Positions 1 through 8,919 of a stretch of DNA of 64,000 bases are shown one piece after another. The position numbers and the translations under genes were made by a program. Numbering within the stretch: the stretch's first letter is position 1; each line of letters opens with the position of its first letter. Below the pieces are notes generated by a model. It did not search any database, was not told the origin of the DNA, and saw nothing but the letters and a program-made list of their open reading frames with translations. The DNA lies in NCBI GenBank assembly GCA_032622095.1, contig CP136061.1, positions 26,230,991 through 26,294,990 on the forward strand. Reading direction: 5' to 3'. This DNA is from Siphonodentalium dalli. Lineage: Eukaryota; Mollusca; Scaphopoda; Gadilida; Siphonodentaliidae.

Positions 1-1
1 A

Positions 2-625
2 CAATTTTTGAAATCTAAGAAAATTCATTTTTTCACAACAGAGAATCCAGAGACAAAAGCAAGTATAGTTGAACGTTTTCAACGGACATTGAAAACAAAG
101 ATGTGGAAATATTTTACACATAATCAAACTTTGAAATACGTTGATGTTTTGCACGATTTTGTGAATTCTTACAACAAAAGTTTTCATAGAAGTATTAAGA
201 TGGCACCAGTTTTAGTAACTCGAGAAAATGAAATTGAAGTTTCCAGAAATCTTTATGGAAAGTTAAAAACGAAAAAAGATAAGATGTTGAAAGTTGGAGA
301 TTTTGTTAGAATAAATAAAACAAAGAGAACTTTTGATAAAGGATATCTTCCAAATTGGACAAAAGAAATTTTCAAAATTAGTAGAGTTTGTAAAAGTACA
401 CCATTAACTTACAAATTAGTAGATTTAGATGGTGAAAACATCGCAGGATCATTTTATGGTAAAGAAATTCAACATATAAAAGATAATAAAGTTTACGAAA
501 TTGAATCAGTTGTTGGTAAACGTTCAAGAAAAGTTGCTGGTAAATCAGTTAGAGAAATTAAAGTTCATTGGGCTGGTTATCCTAAAAAATTTGACAGTTG
601 GATACCTGCCACAAATTTGGTATAA
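2..625 (+). CDS. Polinton integrase, C-terminal part with chromodomain (partial at window edge)
   Basis: Retroviral-type (DDE) integrase that would insert the element into the host genome. The frame is open to the window edge, so the N-terminal zinc domain and the first two catalytic Asp residues lie outside. The segment near residue 20 (TKASIVERFQRTLK) carries the third catalytic residue, Glu, followed by the helix typical of Polinton and retroviral cores. An SH3-like C-terminal region follows (about 90-150). Residues 161-205 are a chromodomain, ending in the characteristic VHWAGYPKKFDSWIP, which in such integrases binds histone tails and steers insertion. It is followed 10 nt later by the small membrane-protein ORF. 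Family assignment is strong; targeting preference is inferred. Confidence 0.9.
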   Translation, partial: QFLKSKKIHFFTTENPETKASIVERFQRTLKTKMWKYFTHNQTLKYVDVLHDFVNSYNKSFHRSIKMAPVLVTRENEIEVSRNLYGKLKTKKDKMLKVGDFVRINKTKRTFDKGYLPNWTKEIFKISRVCKSTPLTYKLVDLDGENIAGSFYGKEIQHIKDNKVYEIESVVGKRSRKVAGKSVREIKVHWAGYPKKFDSWIPATNLV

Positions 626-635
626 AACTTTTAAC

Positions 636-899
636 ATGTCTCAAAATGGTTCAGTTGGTCTCGATGCTCCATCACAATTTCAAATCTGTGGAGAAAAAAT
701 TGCAAAAAATCAAGTAACATATTTTACACAAATTATTATAATTGTTGGTATAATCGCTACAGCAATTGTTCATTTAAGTTTACAAAGTGAAAATAACGAA
801 CTGTGGTTAATTTTACTCAGTAGTTCTTTGGGGTACATTTTACCAACACCGCGTTTGAAATATTTGAAAAATCAGTCGGCAGAAATTTTGAAAGTATGA
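636..899 (+). CDS. Small two-helix membrane protein of the Polinton
   Basis: 87 codons. I chose the ATG at 636 because the upstream in-frame extension overlaps the integrase. A first hydrophobic stretch (about residues 29-49, YFTQIIIIVGIIATAIVHL) and a second (about 57-72, LWLILLSSSLGYIL) make it a probable two-span membrane protein. Its stop overlaps the start of the next gene (ATGA, 896-899), which suggests co-expression. Small hydrophobic proteins at this place are common in Polintons and related viruses, but their function is not established. No enzyme motif is visible. Confidence 0.65.
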   Translation: MSQNGSVGLDAPSQFQICGEKIAKNQVTYFTQIIIIVGIIATAIVHLSLQSENNELWLILLSSSLGYILPTPRLKYLKNQSAEILKV

Positions 900-1747
900 A
901 TCCTTTCTACATTACAATTCCGAGCGACAGCTCGATGGTAATGTATCCAAACAATACTCAATGTTGTTTTACTGTACAATTACCAAAACCAGTTCAAATT
1001 GATAAAGAAAAATGGGAAGTTGCATTAGCCGAACTGATAACACCTTCAGAAACATACAATGTTACAGGGGATTCGTGTAAATTCAATTTGATTACAACTG
1101 ATGCAATATTACTGTCTGTTCTTCAAAATCGTTTTGAAGAAAAGATATTTAAGAGACCTGATGGCGTTCATGCACTTGAAATACAGATACAAAATGGTTC
1201 GTATACCTCTGCGACAGATTTAGTTGATACAATGCAAGATGTAATTGATGAAACACTTGGAGAAGCAATGCAAAACGAATACGGATTTCACATCGGGTAC
1301 TCAAAAGGTACAAAACGTGTGAAAATTATTCGCAAGAGTTTAAGTAACACAAAACTAGGAATTGAATTACCACAATGTCTTTTGCACAAGTTGGGTTACA
1401 AAACTGAAAACGCTTCTGAAGATTTTTATTCAAATAATAGATTTCCGTTTGGTGTAGATTTGAATGTTGGTCATAATCTAATGTTTGTTTATTCTGATAT
1501 TGCCGATTACACATTTGTTGGAAATGTTGAAGTACAAATTTTACGAGTTGTTTCTTTCAGAAGTAAAAGAGATATCGACGGATTACATGTAAAACATGAA
1601 TTTTTAAATTTACATTATGTTCCAGTTTCAAAGTCATACTTTGACAAAATTAGTGTAAATATAAGTGGCGACACAGGAAAATCAATTCAGTTTATCGGTG
1701 GTAAGTCTTTGGTGAAGCTACATTTCAGAAAACGAGAGGAGTTCTAA
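896..1747 (+). CDS. Penton-like minor capsid protein of the Polinton
   Basis: 283 aa. The N-terminus (FYITIPSDSSMVMYPNNTQC followed by a KW-EVALAE segment) has the look of the single-jelly-roll minor capsid (penton) proteins encoded beside the major capsid gene in Polintons and adintoviruses. It should form the capsid vertices. The order penton, core-like protein, major capsid protein agrees with this. No signal peptide or membrane helix is visible. Assignment rests on recognised N-terminal pattern and position rather than on a search; a structure prediction should show a jelly roll. Confidence 0.7.
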   Translation: MNPFYITIPSDSSMVMYPNNTQCCFTVQLPKPVQIDKEKWEVALAELITPSETYNVTGDSCKFNLITTDAILLSVLQNRFEEKIFKRPDGVHALEIQIQNGSYTSATDLVDTMQDVIDETLGEAMQNEYGFHIGYSKGTKRVKIIRKSLSNTKLGIELPQCLLHKLGYKTENASEDFYSNNRFPFGVDLNVGHNLMFVYSDIADYTFVGNVEVQILRVVSFRSKRDIDGLHVKHEFLNLHYVPVSKSYFDKISVNISGDTGKSIQFIGGKSLVKLHFRKREEF

Positions 1748-1752
1748 AAACA

Positions 1753-2127
1753 ATGTTCCCCGTGTATAGAGGCGTACCACGGCAATATGGTAATGGTATT
1801 GGTTCAATTTTCAAATCAGTTATGAGATCTGCTATACCATTTCTAAAACCGCTTGGTCGGACAGCTTTACAACTTGCGAAAAAACACACTTTTGGTGTTG
1901 CAGATGAAATTATTAATCAAGGTAAAAGTCCGAAAGAAGCGTTGATGTCTGAAGGTAAAAAAGCTTTAAAATCTTTTGGCACACAAGCTAAAAATCAAAT
2001 TTTGAACTCGAGAAAAAAACCTAGAAAAAGAGTAGCGACTTCAAAAATGAATCATTCAGCTGTCAAACGCCGAAAAAGTCAGTCGAAAAATCATCCTAGC
2101 AGTCGAGCTCTTGATATTTTTGATTAA
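1753..2127 (+). CDS. Basic core/pX-like protein of the Polinton
   Basis: 124 aa, very basic. The N-terminal half begins with YRGVPRQYGNGIGSIFKS and continues as a Gly-rich, amphipathic hydrophobic segment. The C-terminal part has several Lys/Arg clusters (SRKKPRKR about residue 86; VKRRKSQSK about 104). This resembles the virion-core or membrane-active peptides (adenovirus pX/pVI-like) found between penton and major capsid genes in Polinton-type elements. Likely roles are DNA condensation or membrane disruption, by analogy. Five bases separate it from the penton gene and two from the capsid gene. Confidence 0.6.
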   Translation: MFPVYRGVPRQYGNGIGSIFKSVMRSAIPFLKPLGRTALQLAKKHTFGVADEIINQGKSPKEALMSEGKKALKSFGTQAKNQILNSRKKPRKRVATSKMNHSAVKRRKSQSKNHPSSRALDIFD

Positions 2128-2129
2128 TC

Positions 2130-3434
2130 ATGGCACAAATGGTAAATGGATCATGCGAATGCAATAAATCGGAACTTGATATAACACATGTTCCACCAAC
2201 GGTGGCTACAATGTCAGAATCGCAGTGGATCGAAAATCATCCTATTGCACCGCTGAATAATTCTGCTCCGATAGAGTTTGTCATACCATCTCAAACCGAA
2301 AAGTGGACAGATATTAATCAATCTTATCTTTATGTGAAATTCAAAATTACAAAAAAAGATGGAACTAATTTGGTAGCTGCTACGGAATTAGCACCTGTTA
2401 ACAATTTCTTTCATAGCATGTTCAGCAGTATCGATGTTTACTTGAACAACAAATTGATAACTTCGAATTCTGACACTTACCCATACCGAGCATATTTCGA
2501 AAATCTGTTGGGATACTCTCAAGAATATAAAGATAATCAATTAGCAAATTTAGAAATGTGGTATGGCGATACAGCAGAACAATTTGAAGAGAGCACCAAA
2601 GGTGGTGCTAATGCTGGATTAACTTCTAGAGAAAGTTTGATCACTGGTAGTAAATTTGTTGAACTATGCGGACGCTTACACACCGATCTGTTTCTTCAAG
2701 AAAAATATTTACCAAATGGAATTGAAATTCGTATCAGATTAAACAGATCACCATCAAAATTTTGCCTCATTGGCTCCGAGGATGGACAAATTGTTTTCGA
2801 ATCAGCAGTGTTCCATGTCAGAACAGTTAGTCTCTTTCCAGCGGTCTCAAATAAATTAAATCAAGAAATTGCCCAGTCAAAAATGAAACTACCTATCAGA
2901 CGAGTAGAAATAAAAACTTTCACAATTAGTACTGGACTTAGATCAAAAATTGAAGACCACTTATTTCAAGGACAATTACCAAAGAGACTTTTTATTGCGT
3001 TGGTCGAAAATAAAGATATGAATGGAGATTTGGGTACCAATCCATTCCACTTCAAACATTTCAGTTTGAATAAATTGGAAGTTAGTCAAGACGGTCATAC
3101 AATACATAACCGTCCATTTGAACCAAACTTCGCAACAAAACAATGTCTCAGATCATATTTATCTTTGTATCAATCTTTAGGAATGTTTGGTGTTAACAAA
3201 TCAATTGGCATTAATTTAAAAGAATATATGAATGGTTATTGTTTGTGGGGTTTCGACTTGACACCGGACCAAGGAAGCGACGAGGGACATCTACATCCTA
3301 TAAAGACAGGGAACCTGCGTTTGGAGCTTCAGTTCTTGACAGCTCTCACTACAGCCGTCAACGTTTTGGTGTATGCTGAATTCGACAGTGAAATAGAGAT
3401 CACAGCTTTGAGAGAAGTGCTTACTGACTATTAG
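2130..3434 (+). CDS. Double-jelly-roll major capsid protein of the Polinton (F54H12.2-like)
   Basis: 434 aa, the usual size for a Polinton major capsid protein. The N-terminal part has the LNNSAPIEFVIPSQTEKWTD and SYLYVKFKI motifs followed by NNFFHSMFSSIDVYLNN. I recognise this pattern from the widespread invertebrate protein family annotated as F54H12.2-like, shown to be the Polinton hexon. It should trimerise to build an icosahedral capsid. A C-terminal NGYCLWGFDLTPDQ-type motif is also typical. The ORF is intact. It starts 2 nt after the core-protein stop, and the next gene begins 1 nt after its own stop. Confidence 0.88.
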   Translation: MAQMVNGSCECNKSELDITHVPPTVATMSESQWIENHPIAPLNNSAPIEFVIPSQTEKWTDINQSYLYVKFKITKKDGTNLVAATELAPVNNFFHSMFSSIDVYLNNKLITSNSDTYPYRAYFENLLGYSQEYKDNQLANLEMWYGDTAEQFEESTKGGANAGLTSRESLITGSKFVELCGRLHTDLFLQEKYLPNGIEIRIRLNRSPSKFCLIGSEDGQIVFESAVFHVRTVSLFPAVSNKLNQEIAQSKMKLPIRRVEIKTFTISTGLRSKIEDHLFQGQLPKRLFIALVENKDMNGDLGTNPFHFKHFSLNKLEVSQDGHTIHNRPFEPNFATKQCLRSYLSLYQSLGMFGVNKSIGINLKEYMNGYCLWGFDLTPDQGSDEGHLHPIKTGNLRLELQFLTALTTAVNVLVYAEFDSEIEITALREVLTDY

Positions 3435-3435
3435 G

Positions 3436-3894
3436 ATGGAGTTCACAACACAGCTATGGAACTACTATGAAGAATACCGACGTTCACAACACGTTGCTCC
3501 GAGATTAAAACTGATCTTGGACACACTCAACAACGCTACGATTGAAGAACTACAAGAAATTATTCGCAAGGAAGTGTCAGCAAACTGTGAAGGATGTAAA
3601 ATAGAACATCCTAGTCAACGTGAACATGTTCTGTGTTTGTTCTCTACAACTGATGATTGGACAAACCAGTTTATCGACTTAGCGCTGATTAAAATTGACA
3701 TATACAATGTTATGGAAAGATGGTTCCCGAAGCTGATGGAGTTAAACCCACACTGCAAGGAGAAGTTCGAAGCATACCTTATGTGGGATCATCTGAGAAA
3801 CAGTTTGGAGCTCAACCGCAAAAAATTCGATGCAGAGTGGACTCTGATGTGGTCACAGCGAGTCAAAGAGAATTACAACGATGCAGACAGCTGA
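3436..3894 (+). CDS. Polinton accessory protein with CxxC-HPSQ-H-C metal-binding motif
   Basis: 152 aa, function unknown. Residues 52-68 show C-x2-C-x4-HPSQ-x2-H-x2-C (CEGCKIEHPSQREHVLC), which looks like a compact zinc site. The rest is predicted helical, Trp- and Glu-rich, with no membrane segment. It lies 1 nt after the major capsid gene and overlaps the protease gene by 14 nt, so it belongs to the late or structural gene group. I recall similar HPSQ motifs in short ORFs of other Polinton-type elements but cannot verify this here. Confidence 0.6.
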   Translation: MEFTTQLWNYYEEYRRSQHVAPRLKLILDTLNNATIEELQEIIRKEVSANCEGCKIEHPSQREHVLCLFSTTDDWTNQFIDLALIKIDIYNVMERWFPKLMELNPHCKEKFEAYLMWDHLRNSLELNRKKFDAEWTLMWSQRVKENYNDADS

Positions 3895-4354
3895 ACTTCA
3901 ATATATTCTGGACAATTCCTGGTTGTGTAAACTTAACACACATGTTTGTGCTAGAGATCTGTTACCAGAGAAGAAACCACAGCATATTCAAGCATATATT
4001 GTGAACACGCACTCATCGGATCAGCCAGGAGAACACTGGACATTGATGTTATTCAAGGGAAGATCAGCTGTATACTTCGACTCATTTGGACTACCACCAC
4101 CGAGACGATATATGTTACCATTCATAAAAAGGAACTCATCAGCATGGACTATGAATACAACACGATATCAACATCGTGCGACAAATGTGTGTGGATTATA
4201 TTGTATATTCGCACTCCACCACATGATGAAAGGAAAGAGGATGAAAATATTATTCAATTCTCGGGATTTCTTCAAGAATGACAGAACAATAGTTCGATGG
4301 TTTGGAAAGCACTATGGTCGATTATACAGAAAAGCAAATTTGCTGTTGAATTAA
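3881..4354 (+). CDS. Adenain-type cysteine protease of the Polinton
   Basis: 157 aa, in the size range of Polinton and adenovirus maturation proteases (C5/C48 clan). Catalytic elements in order: His in EHWTLMLF (about residue 48), acidic residue in YFDSFGLPPP (about 63), Gln-like TRYQHRATN (about 99) and nucleophile Cys in NVCGLYCIFALHH (about 108). It should cleave capsid and core precursors during virion maturation. The gene overlaps the previous one by 14 nt in another frame. All catalytic positions seem present, so the enzyme is probably functional. Confidence 0.9.
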   Translation: MQTAELQYILDNSWLCKLNTHVCARDLLPEKKPQHIQAYIVNTHSSDQPGEHWTLMLFKGRSAVYFDSFGLPPPRRYMLPFIKRNSSAWTMNTTRYQHRATNVCGLYCIFALHHMMKGKRMKILFNSRDFFKNDRTIVRWFGKHYGRLYRKANLLLN

Positions 4355-4802
4355 ACTTCACCAGGACATCGACGGCTGATATACATACAACGCAAAGAAG
4401 ACGACGACCAGATAACAACGAATGTGTCAACAACTCCACAAAATAGACTCTTTTGTTATTGATTCAGCGTAGGATGTTGTAGGATGTTGTAGGATGTTCA
4501 ATTAAGTTTCTTCAAATCTGAGACCTTGTTTTGTACATAAATTATTGTTCTTTGTTAATATTATTGATGTATAATAATATATTATTGTTCATTGTTCTTG
4601 TTCTTGTTTTTGAAAAATAAATGATAAATTTCAACAAAATCGTTTTCACTGTAGGATCCCCACCAATTGATTCTGTTCGTGTCGATGTGTCATCTCTGGT
4701 CAGAATTATACAAACTTTAAAATTAGTAATGAAAAAATGTCTAAGTCCATTTTCATTTTTTCCGATCAGAAATATCACATCAATGACAGGAATATCTATC
4801 CT
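4355..4802 (+). other. Non-coding flank of the Polinton with 10-bp tandem repeat
   Basis: No gene. At about 4470-4498 the unit GTAGGATGTT is repeated three times. AATAAA occurs at about 4615 and could end the Polinton late transcript. Beyond that, 4621-4802 is unrecognised AT-rich sequence. Confidence 0.5.
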
Positions 4803-5121
4803 CAGGGGGGAACTATGGCCCAGTACCCATCAGTGGGGGGCACTATGGCCCAGTACCCCCCAGTGGGGGCACTATGGCCCAGTACCCCCCAGTGGGGGGC
4901 ACTATGGCCCAGTACCCCCAGTGGGGGGCACTATGGCCCAGTATCGAATACTGGACCATAGATCGTCCAGTATTCGATACTGGGCCATAGTGCCCCCCAC
5001 TGGGGGGTACTGGGCCATAGTGCCCCCCACTGGGGGGTACTGGGCCATAGTGCCCCCCACTGGGGGGTACTGGGCCATAGTGCCCCCCACTGGGGGGTAC
5101 TGGGCCATAGTGCCCCCCATT
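4803..5121. repeat. Palindrome built from two opposed arrays of a 30-bp unit
   Basis: The left arm (4803-4956) holds about five units of GGGGGGCACTATGGCCCAGT plus ACCCCCCAGT. The right arm (about 4969-5121) holds the reverse complement, in four perfect 30-bp units plus partial ones. The arms meet in a perfect inverted repeat (TATCGAATACTGGA / TCCAGTATTCGATA) around a 10-base spacer CCATAGATCG near 4959-4968. Left-arm units are 29 or 30 bp with substitutions; right-arm units are uniform. The unit length is a multiple of three and has no stops in several frames, so spurious repetitive ORFs arise on both strands. These are not genes. Confidence 0.9.
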
Positions 5122-5729
5122 ACTACTCACAATCCTGCACAATTGAGATACATGCAATACATAACTTAACGTGTTTCAGATGTGCAATTGTCGCTCAAAT
5201 AGCTGCCATTTAATCCGTCTTTTGGTAATTTACCCATAATATAATGTTGTCAACGGGTATGCAGTGTTTTTAAAAAGCACACCAAAATCTCTCCCAAAAC
5301 CACGCACACCATAGGATGATTTGACTTATGACAGGCTGTGCATATATCAATGTAATGCACGACATGCATGTGAGTGAGTGAATGACGGATAGCCACCGTC
5401 AATCAAACTTCTGAACGATCGTCCAACTATATTATACATCGTAGAGAAGAATAGAATATAGCCATGCGTAATGTGTAGCGATCAACCTTGGTACAACGTA
5501 ATGGGCTAATTGGTCAGTGGACTGATTGTGTGAAAACCCAGCGGGCGACATGGCTAGATATGGCATAGTACTTATATGACGACCAATTGTCACAATACTC
5601 CACCATAATTAGACGCTACACCTACTATGCCATCTCTACTGTTGTACGTGTGTCCGCAGCCAACGATTGTTCCGGGTATCAAATTTTGCATTTCTAAAAT
5701 AGCTACCGATCCAACAAAGCTACATTATA
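5122..5729. other. Intergenic, nothing recognised
   Basis: No ORF of interest, no RNA gene and no clear repeat structure seen on either strand. Confidence 0.5.
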
Positions 5730-6160
5730 ATGTGTGACCTAGCGGTCTTTTATTTGTCCCCGACATTCCGTGCGTGTATGTCCGTGCGCCCGTCCGGAAC
5801 TTTGTCCAAGCCTGTATTCTGTCCGTTTAAACTTGGCACCTGTGATTTTGAGTTCGGTCGGACTCAGTTTGGCGGATTTATTGCCCTTTTCGACATAGAA
5901 TCGTTCATCCTAGGACACATCTTTTATCCGAGCCTGTATTTCGTCATTTTTTTTAAAAACTTGGCACAGATGTCAACCAGAATGGGAAACTGCGCACCTG
6001 CGATGTTCAGTTCAGTCGGAGTCCTTTTGGCAGAGTTATTGCCATTTTCGACATAGAATTGTTTTTTGTGTTAAAGTTATTAACTCTTTCTCGACAAATT
6101 GAAGATGTGCAACATATTTAGTGAATATGTACTTTATATCATATTGGGAATAGTCGCAGG
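5730..6160. repeat. Degenerate interspersed repeat of the 'TTATTGCCCTTTTCGACATAG' type
   Basis: Two diverged copies of a segment ending in a TATTGCC-TTTTCGACATAGAAT phrase (about 5878-5905 and 6035-6060) follow a GTCCGTGCGCCCGTCCGG stretch. The same kind of sequence recurs at 48697-49440 and 59081-59400 in this window. Non-coding interspersed repeat; class unknown. Confidence 0.55.
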
Positions 6161-6230
6161 GTCACAGGTTTCCATTGTAATACAGATTTATGCCAAGTTT
6201 CAAAAACATTGACCTAAATATGTAGAAATA

Positions 6231-6400
6231 ATGCTCGGACAAAATTATGCATGTTGCAAAAAAAGTCGAAAAAAGGGGATGACTCCACCAAAAAAGTCGC
6301 ACAGACGTCAGGACAAATTTGTGTCCACGGACGACGGATGGACGGACAATCTGATCCCAGTATACCCCCACAACGTTGTTGCGGGGTATAATAAAACCTT
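6231..6400 (-). repeat. Interspersed repeat fragment, reverse orientation
   Basis: Contains GTCCACGGACGACGGATGGA and CCCCACAACGTTGTTGCGGG (the latter palindromic around AACGTT). On the minus strand it reads like the start of the GTCCGTCC-type repeat described for 5730-6160. Not coding. Confidence 0.45.
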
Positions 6401-7069
6401 CTGTCGACTTCTGTGCTATTCAGATACCCGGATTCCATTTTTCACTCATTTATTATTAAAAACGTATTGCCGTGGTAACATCAGAACCTGCCTATATATG
6501 TCCACCAACACATTATTAGATGTATTAATTATATCAAAGACTTAAACTATAATTTGATAAAATTGGGAATTGCTATAATAAGAAATATCTGCATTAATGT
6601 TTAATATCTTGTGATGATTCCACAATTCTCTCATGTTTCACACAAAACAGCATATTTTTACCCAAAAATCAAATCCCAGAAATTGACAGATCAGACAATT
6701 ATCTTATGGTATGTGAACATGATCATATTTTGCTATTTAGTTAAATTCCTAACCAGAAATAGAGGAAATTTTTATAGGCAGTTGGATTCCAGTTTTCACT
6801 GTTTCCATTTACGAAACAGCCTATTTAGCCGAAAAAACAAACAATCGGACAACATTTAAATTGAAAGAAACATCCGCATCTTATGCACTCTATCAAGACT
6901 AGTATGTTAATATATTATTCGTCTTGTTACTCTCTGCCAGTTAATATATAGAAATAAGGGAGGGTGTGTTGTTCCGATTGCTGGATTCCAGTTTTCACTG
7001 ATTTTATTAATAAATAAAAACAAATAAACCTGGTAACCATTGATCCAGCTTTATTCCAACGCCTTATTA
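6401..7069. other. Intergenic with three GGATTCCAGTTTTCACT-type repeats
   Basis: The phrase GGATTCCA-TTTTCACT occurs near 6429, 6784 and 6980, each followed by AT-rich sequence. It looks like decayed dispersed repeats. The segment 6600-6680 also resembles 28970-29050 on the far side of the Helitron array. No gene seen. Confidence 0.4.
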
Positions 7070-7800
7070 TCTACTATATATTTTGGGAACTACGTAAATA
7101 TATGTGTAAATATATTTGTCCTCTATAGACTCGAAAACGGCTGCACCGATTGGGCTAAAACTTCCCATCTAAGGTTAACAACCCACTGGAATCGTCGTCG
7201 CGGCGTTTTGGAGAAGCTCTGAGCACTCATTCTTTACTCCCAATCATCAAAATCACCATCCTCGGCACTGCGGTGGTTAAGGCAGTCGCGCTCTTTATGT
7301 TGACAAAATTTGCCGTTGTTAACCGAGTAACGCTCTTTAATGCCATCTGCGTTTCTAAACGGTCACAAATGCGTACGAAACTACGGATGCAAATGGCACC
7401 GGGACGGTGAAATGCATTTATCGTGATTAAAAGGCAGAATTAACTCATTGGAAAACAAGAAATGCGTGTCGTGTCTTTCTTATGTCTGTCGTTCCTAGGA
7501 ACGGGGAAGATTTTCATCGAATCATACCTCTTTTATGGGCAGGGGAGAATTTCATCGGGTCAGTTTTTCCGCCCTAGGGAAGGGTACCATCATTTCTCTT
7601 GATTAAAAAGGCAGAATTAACTCATTGAAAAACAAAAAATTTAATTAAAACAAAAATGCGTAATGTGTGATTCTTAAGTCTGTCGTTCCTAGGAAAGGAG
7701 GAGATTTTCATCGTGTCAGTTTTTTCGCCCGATGTTCCGTAAATCATACCTATTTTAGGGACGGGTACCATCTTTTCTCATGATTAAAAAGGCAGAATTA
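7070..7800 (+). mobile_element. Helitron-like element H1, 5' part (split by provirus 1)
   Basis: Starts with a Helitron-type terminus TCTACTATATATTTTGGG after an A. The subterminal phrase AAACGGCTGCACCGATTGGG follows, typical of Helitrons. Internal modules recur in all elements of the array: AGAAGCTCTGAGCAC, GGCAGAATTAACTCATTG, and the TCTGTCGTTCCTAGGA block. It is interrupted at 7800 inside GGCAGAATTAACTCATTG by the provirus, with ATTA duplicated, and resumes at 23021. No Rep/helicase gene: non-autonomous. Confidence 0.75.
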
Positions 7801-8256
7801 TGTGAGATAACTACCCATTATAATCTCACAACTTGATTCAAACTATACGAATGTCCCAATATATAAAACCCCAAACTCAGATATTCGTGTTCGGTTCTCG
7901 AAACCTCACACGTCTTAATCTCAGCGAAGATATACACACAATGAAGATGGCTCCCAAATATGGTCAAGGGAAATGCCCATAACGAAGGAACCAATCCCGA
8001 TGTGTATTGCCAAACGCCTCATCTAATATGCGTCCCAAATAGTATATAAGAGACAACCACATCCCATCACCTCATGCTTTCACTAGACTCATCTCCTCCC
8101 TAGATCATATCCAGGCATCATTCACACCAGGCATCACCCATTCGGGGACATCATTTCGCGGCGACTATTGATCATTATATTTGTACACACTGCATATCTT
8201 ATTCACAACATAATAAAGACTTGTACCTACTATATCTATGTGTTCATTACCTCACA
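7801..8256 (+). repeat. 5' LTR of provirus 1
   Basis: 456 bp, TGTGAG...CTCACA. TATA box TATATAAG at 8043-8050 and polyadenylation signal AATAAA at 8212-8217 define approximate U3, R and U5. Matches the 3' LTR except for one base (CTACCCATT here, CTACCATT there) and the insert in the 3' copy. Confidence 0.95.
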
Positions 8257-8265
8257 TAGTATTAA

Positions 8266-8283
8266 TGGTACCGTGAACAGTTC
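8266..8283 (+). other. Putative primer binding site of provirus 1
   Basis: TGGTACCGTGAACAG begins 9 bases after the LTR and starts with TGG, as needed to pair with a tRNA CCA end. The same sequence stands at the same place in provirus 2 (31292). I could not assign the tRNA. Confidence 0.55.
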
Positions 8284-8441
8284 TACGTCTCACCACACAA
8301 CTTGAAGTCTCGGCCACTAGACGATCACTACAGAGCAGAAACAATCTCAAACCGCTACTCAACCACGGGGATACAGCCTTACACTCCAGCCACGGATAGA
8401 CAGCCTCACACACTAGACCACTGCACCGGTCAACCATAACT

Positions 8442-8605
8442 CAACCATTCGGACACACAGGAACCATTCGGACACACAGGACCACATACCAACCCTTCGG
8501 ACACACAGGACCGCATACCAACCCTTCGGACACACAGGACCGCACACCAACCCTTCGGACACACAGGACCGCACACCAACCCTTCGGACACACAGGACCG
8601 CATAC
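8442..8605 (+). repeat. Leader tandem repeat, about 30-bp unit
   Basis: Six copies of a unit around CCTTCGGACACACAGGACCG lie in the untranslated leader. Provirus 2 has four copies of a longer (about 53-bp) version at 31455-31640. Position in the leader would fit packaging or translation control, but this is speculation. Confidence 0.85.
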
Positions 8606-8823
8606 ATACTCATCTGATATAGACGAATCAACCTTTTATTCTCATACAACCAGCTCACATCGTGTATCCAGCTAAAAACATTACTCACGCCTCTTGCAGA
8701 CCAGATTCAGATCCACATAAACATTAACATCCGATTTGGACATCCTTCGGCTTCCAATAAACACGACAAGAACATTCTGTACATCATTCATCATCACAGA
8801 CTTGTGCACATTATTCTTCTCGG

Positions 8824-8837
8824 AAATTGGTGAGTGA
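8824..8837 (+). promoter_or_regulatory. Putative major splice donor of provirus 1
   Basis: AAATTG|GTGAGTGAC with GT at 8830-8831 is close to the metazoan donor consensus. It sits upstream of the first ORF, where retroviruses place the donor for subgenomic mRNA. Conserved exactly in provirus 2 (GT at 31832-31833). The partner would be the acceptor at 19363. Confidence 0.6.
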
Positions 8838-8919
8838 CCATCTTTTCTTTCCCATTTGCTGTCAAATTGCACACCCCCTATTTTTAGCATTCTTTTACTC
8901 CTTTTTTTTCACGTGGGTT

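Larger units (their letters stand above)
1..4620 (+). mobile_element. Polinton/Maverick element, right part (left part outside window)
   Basis: Seven co-oriented, tightly packed ORFs (2-4354) have the gene content of a Polinton: integrase with chromodomain, small membrane protein, penton-like protein, basic core protein, major capsid protein, Cys/His protein, adenain-type protease. Spacings are from a 14-nt overlap to about 10 nt. The pairing of integrase and capsid protein matches the C. elegans neighbours F54H12.3 and F54H12.2 (recalled, not searched). The polymerase and packaging ATPase expected in a full element are not in the window and probably lie left of position 1. No terminal inverted repeat can be proven without the other end. 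The right limit is placed near a polyadenylation-type AATAAA at about 4615. All seven ORFs are unbroken, so the copy looks recent. Confidence 0.85.

Noticed and set aside
4621-5169. Several repetitive ORFs on both strands across 4621-5169
   Set aside because: They come from the 30-bp repeat, whose length is a multiple of three and which lacks stops in several frames. No start context or homology.
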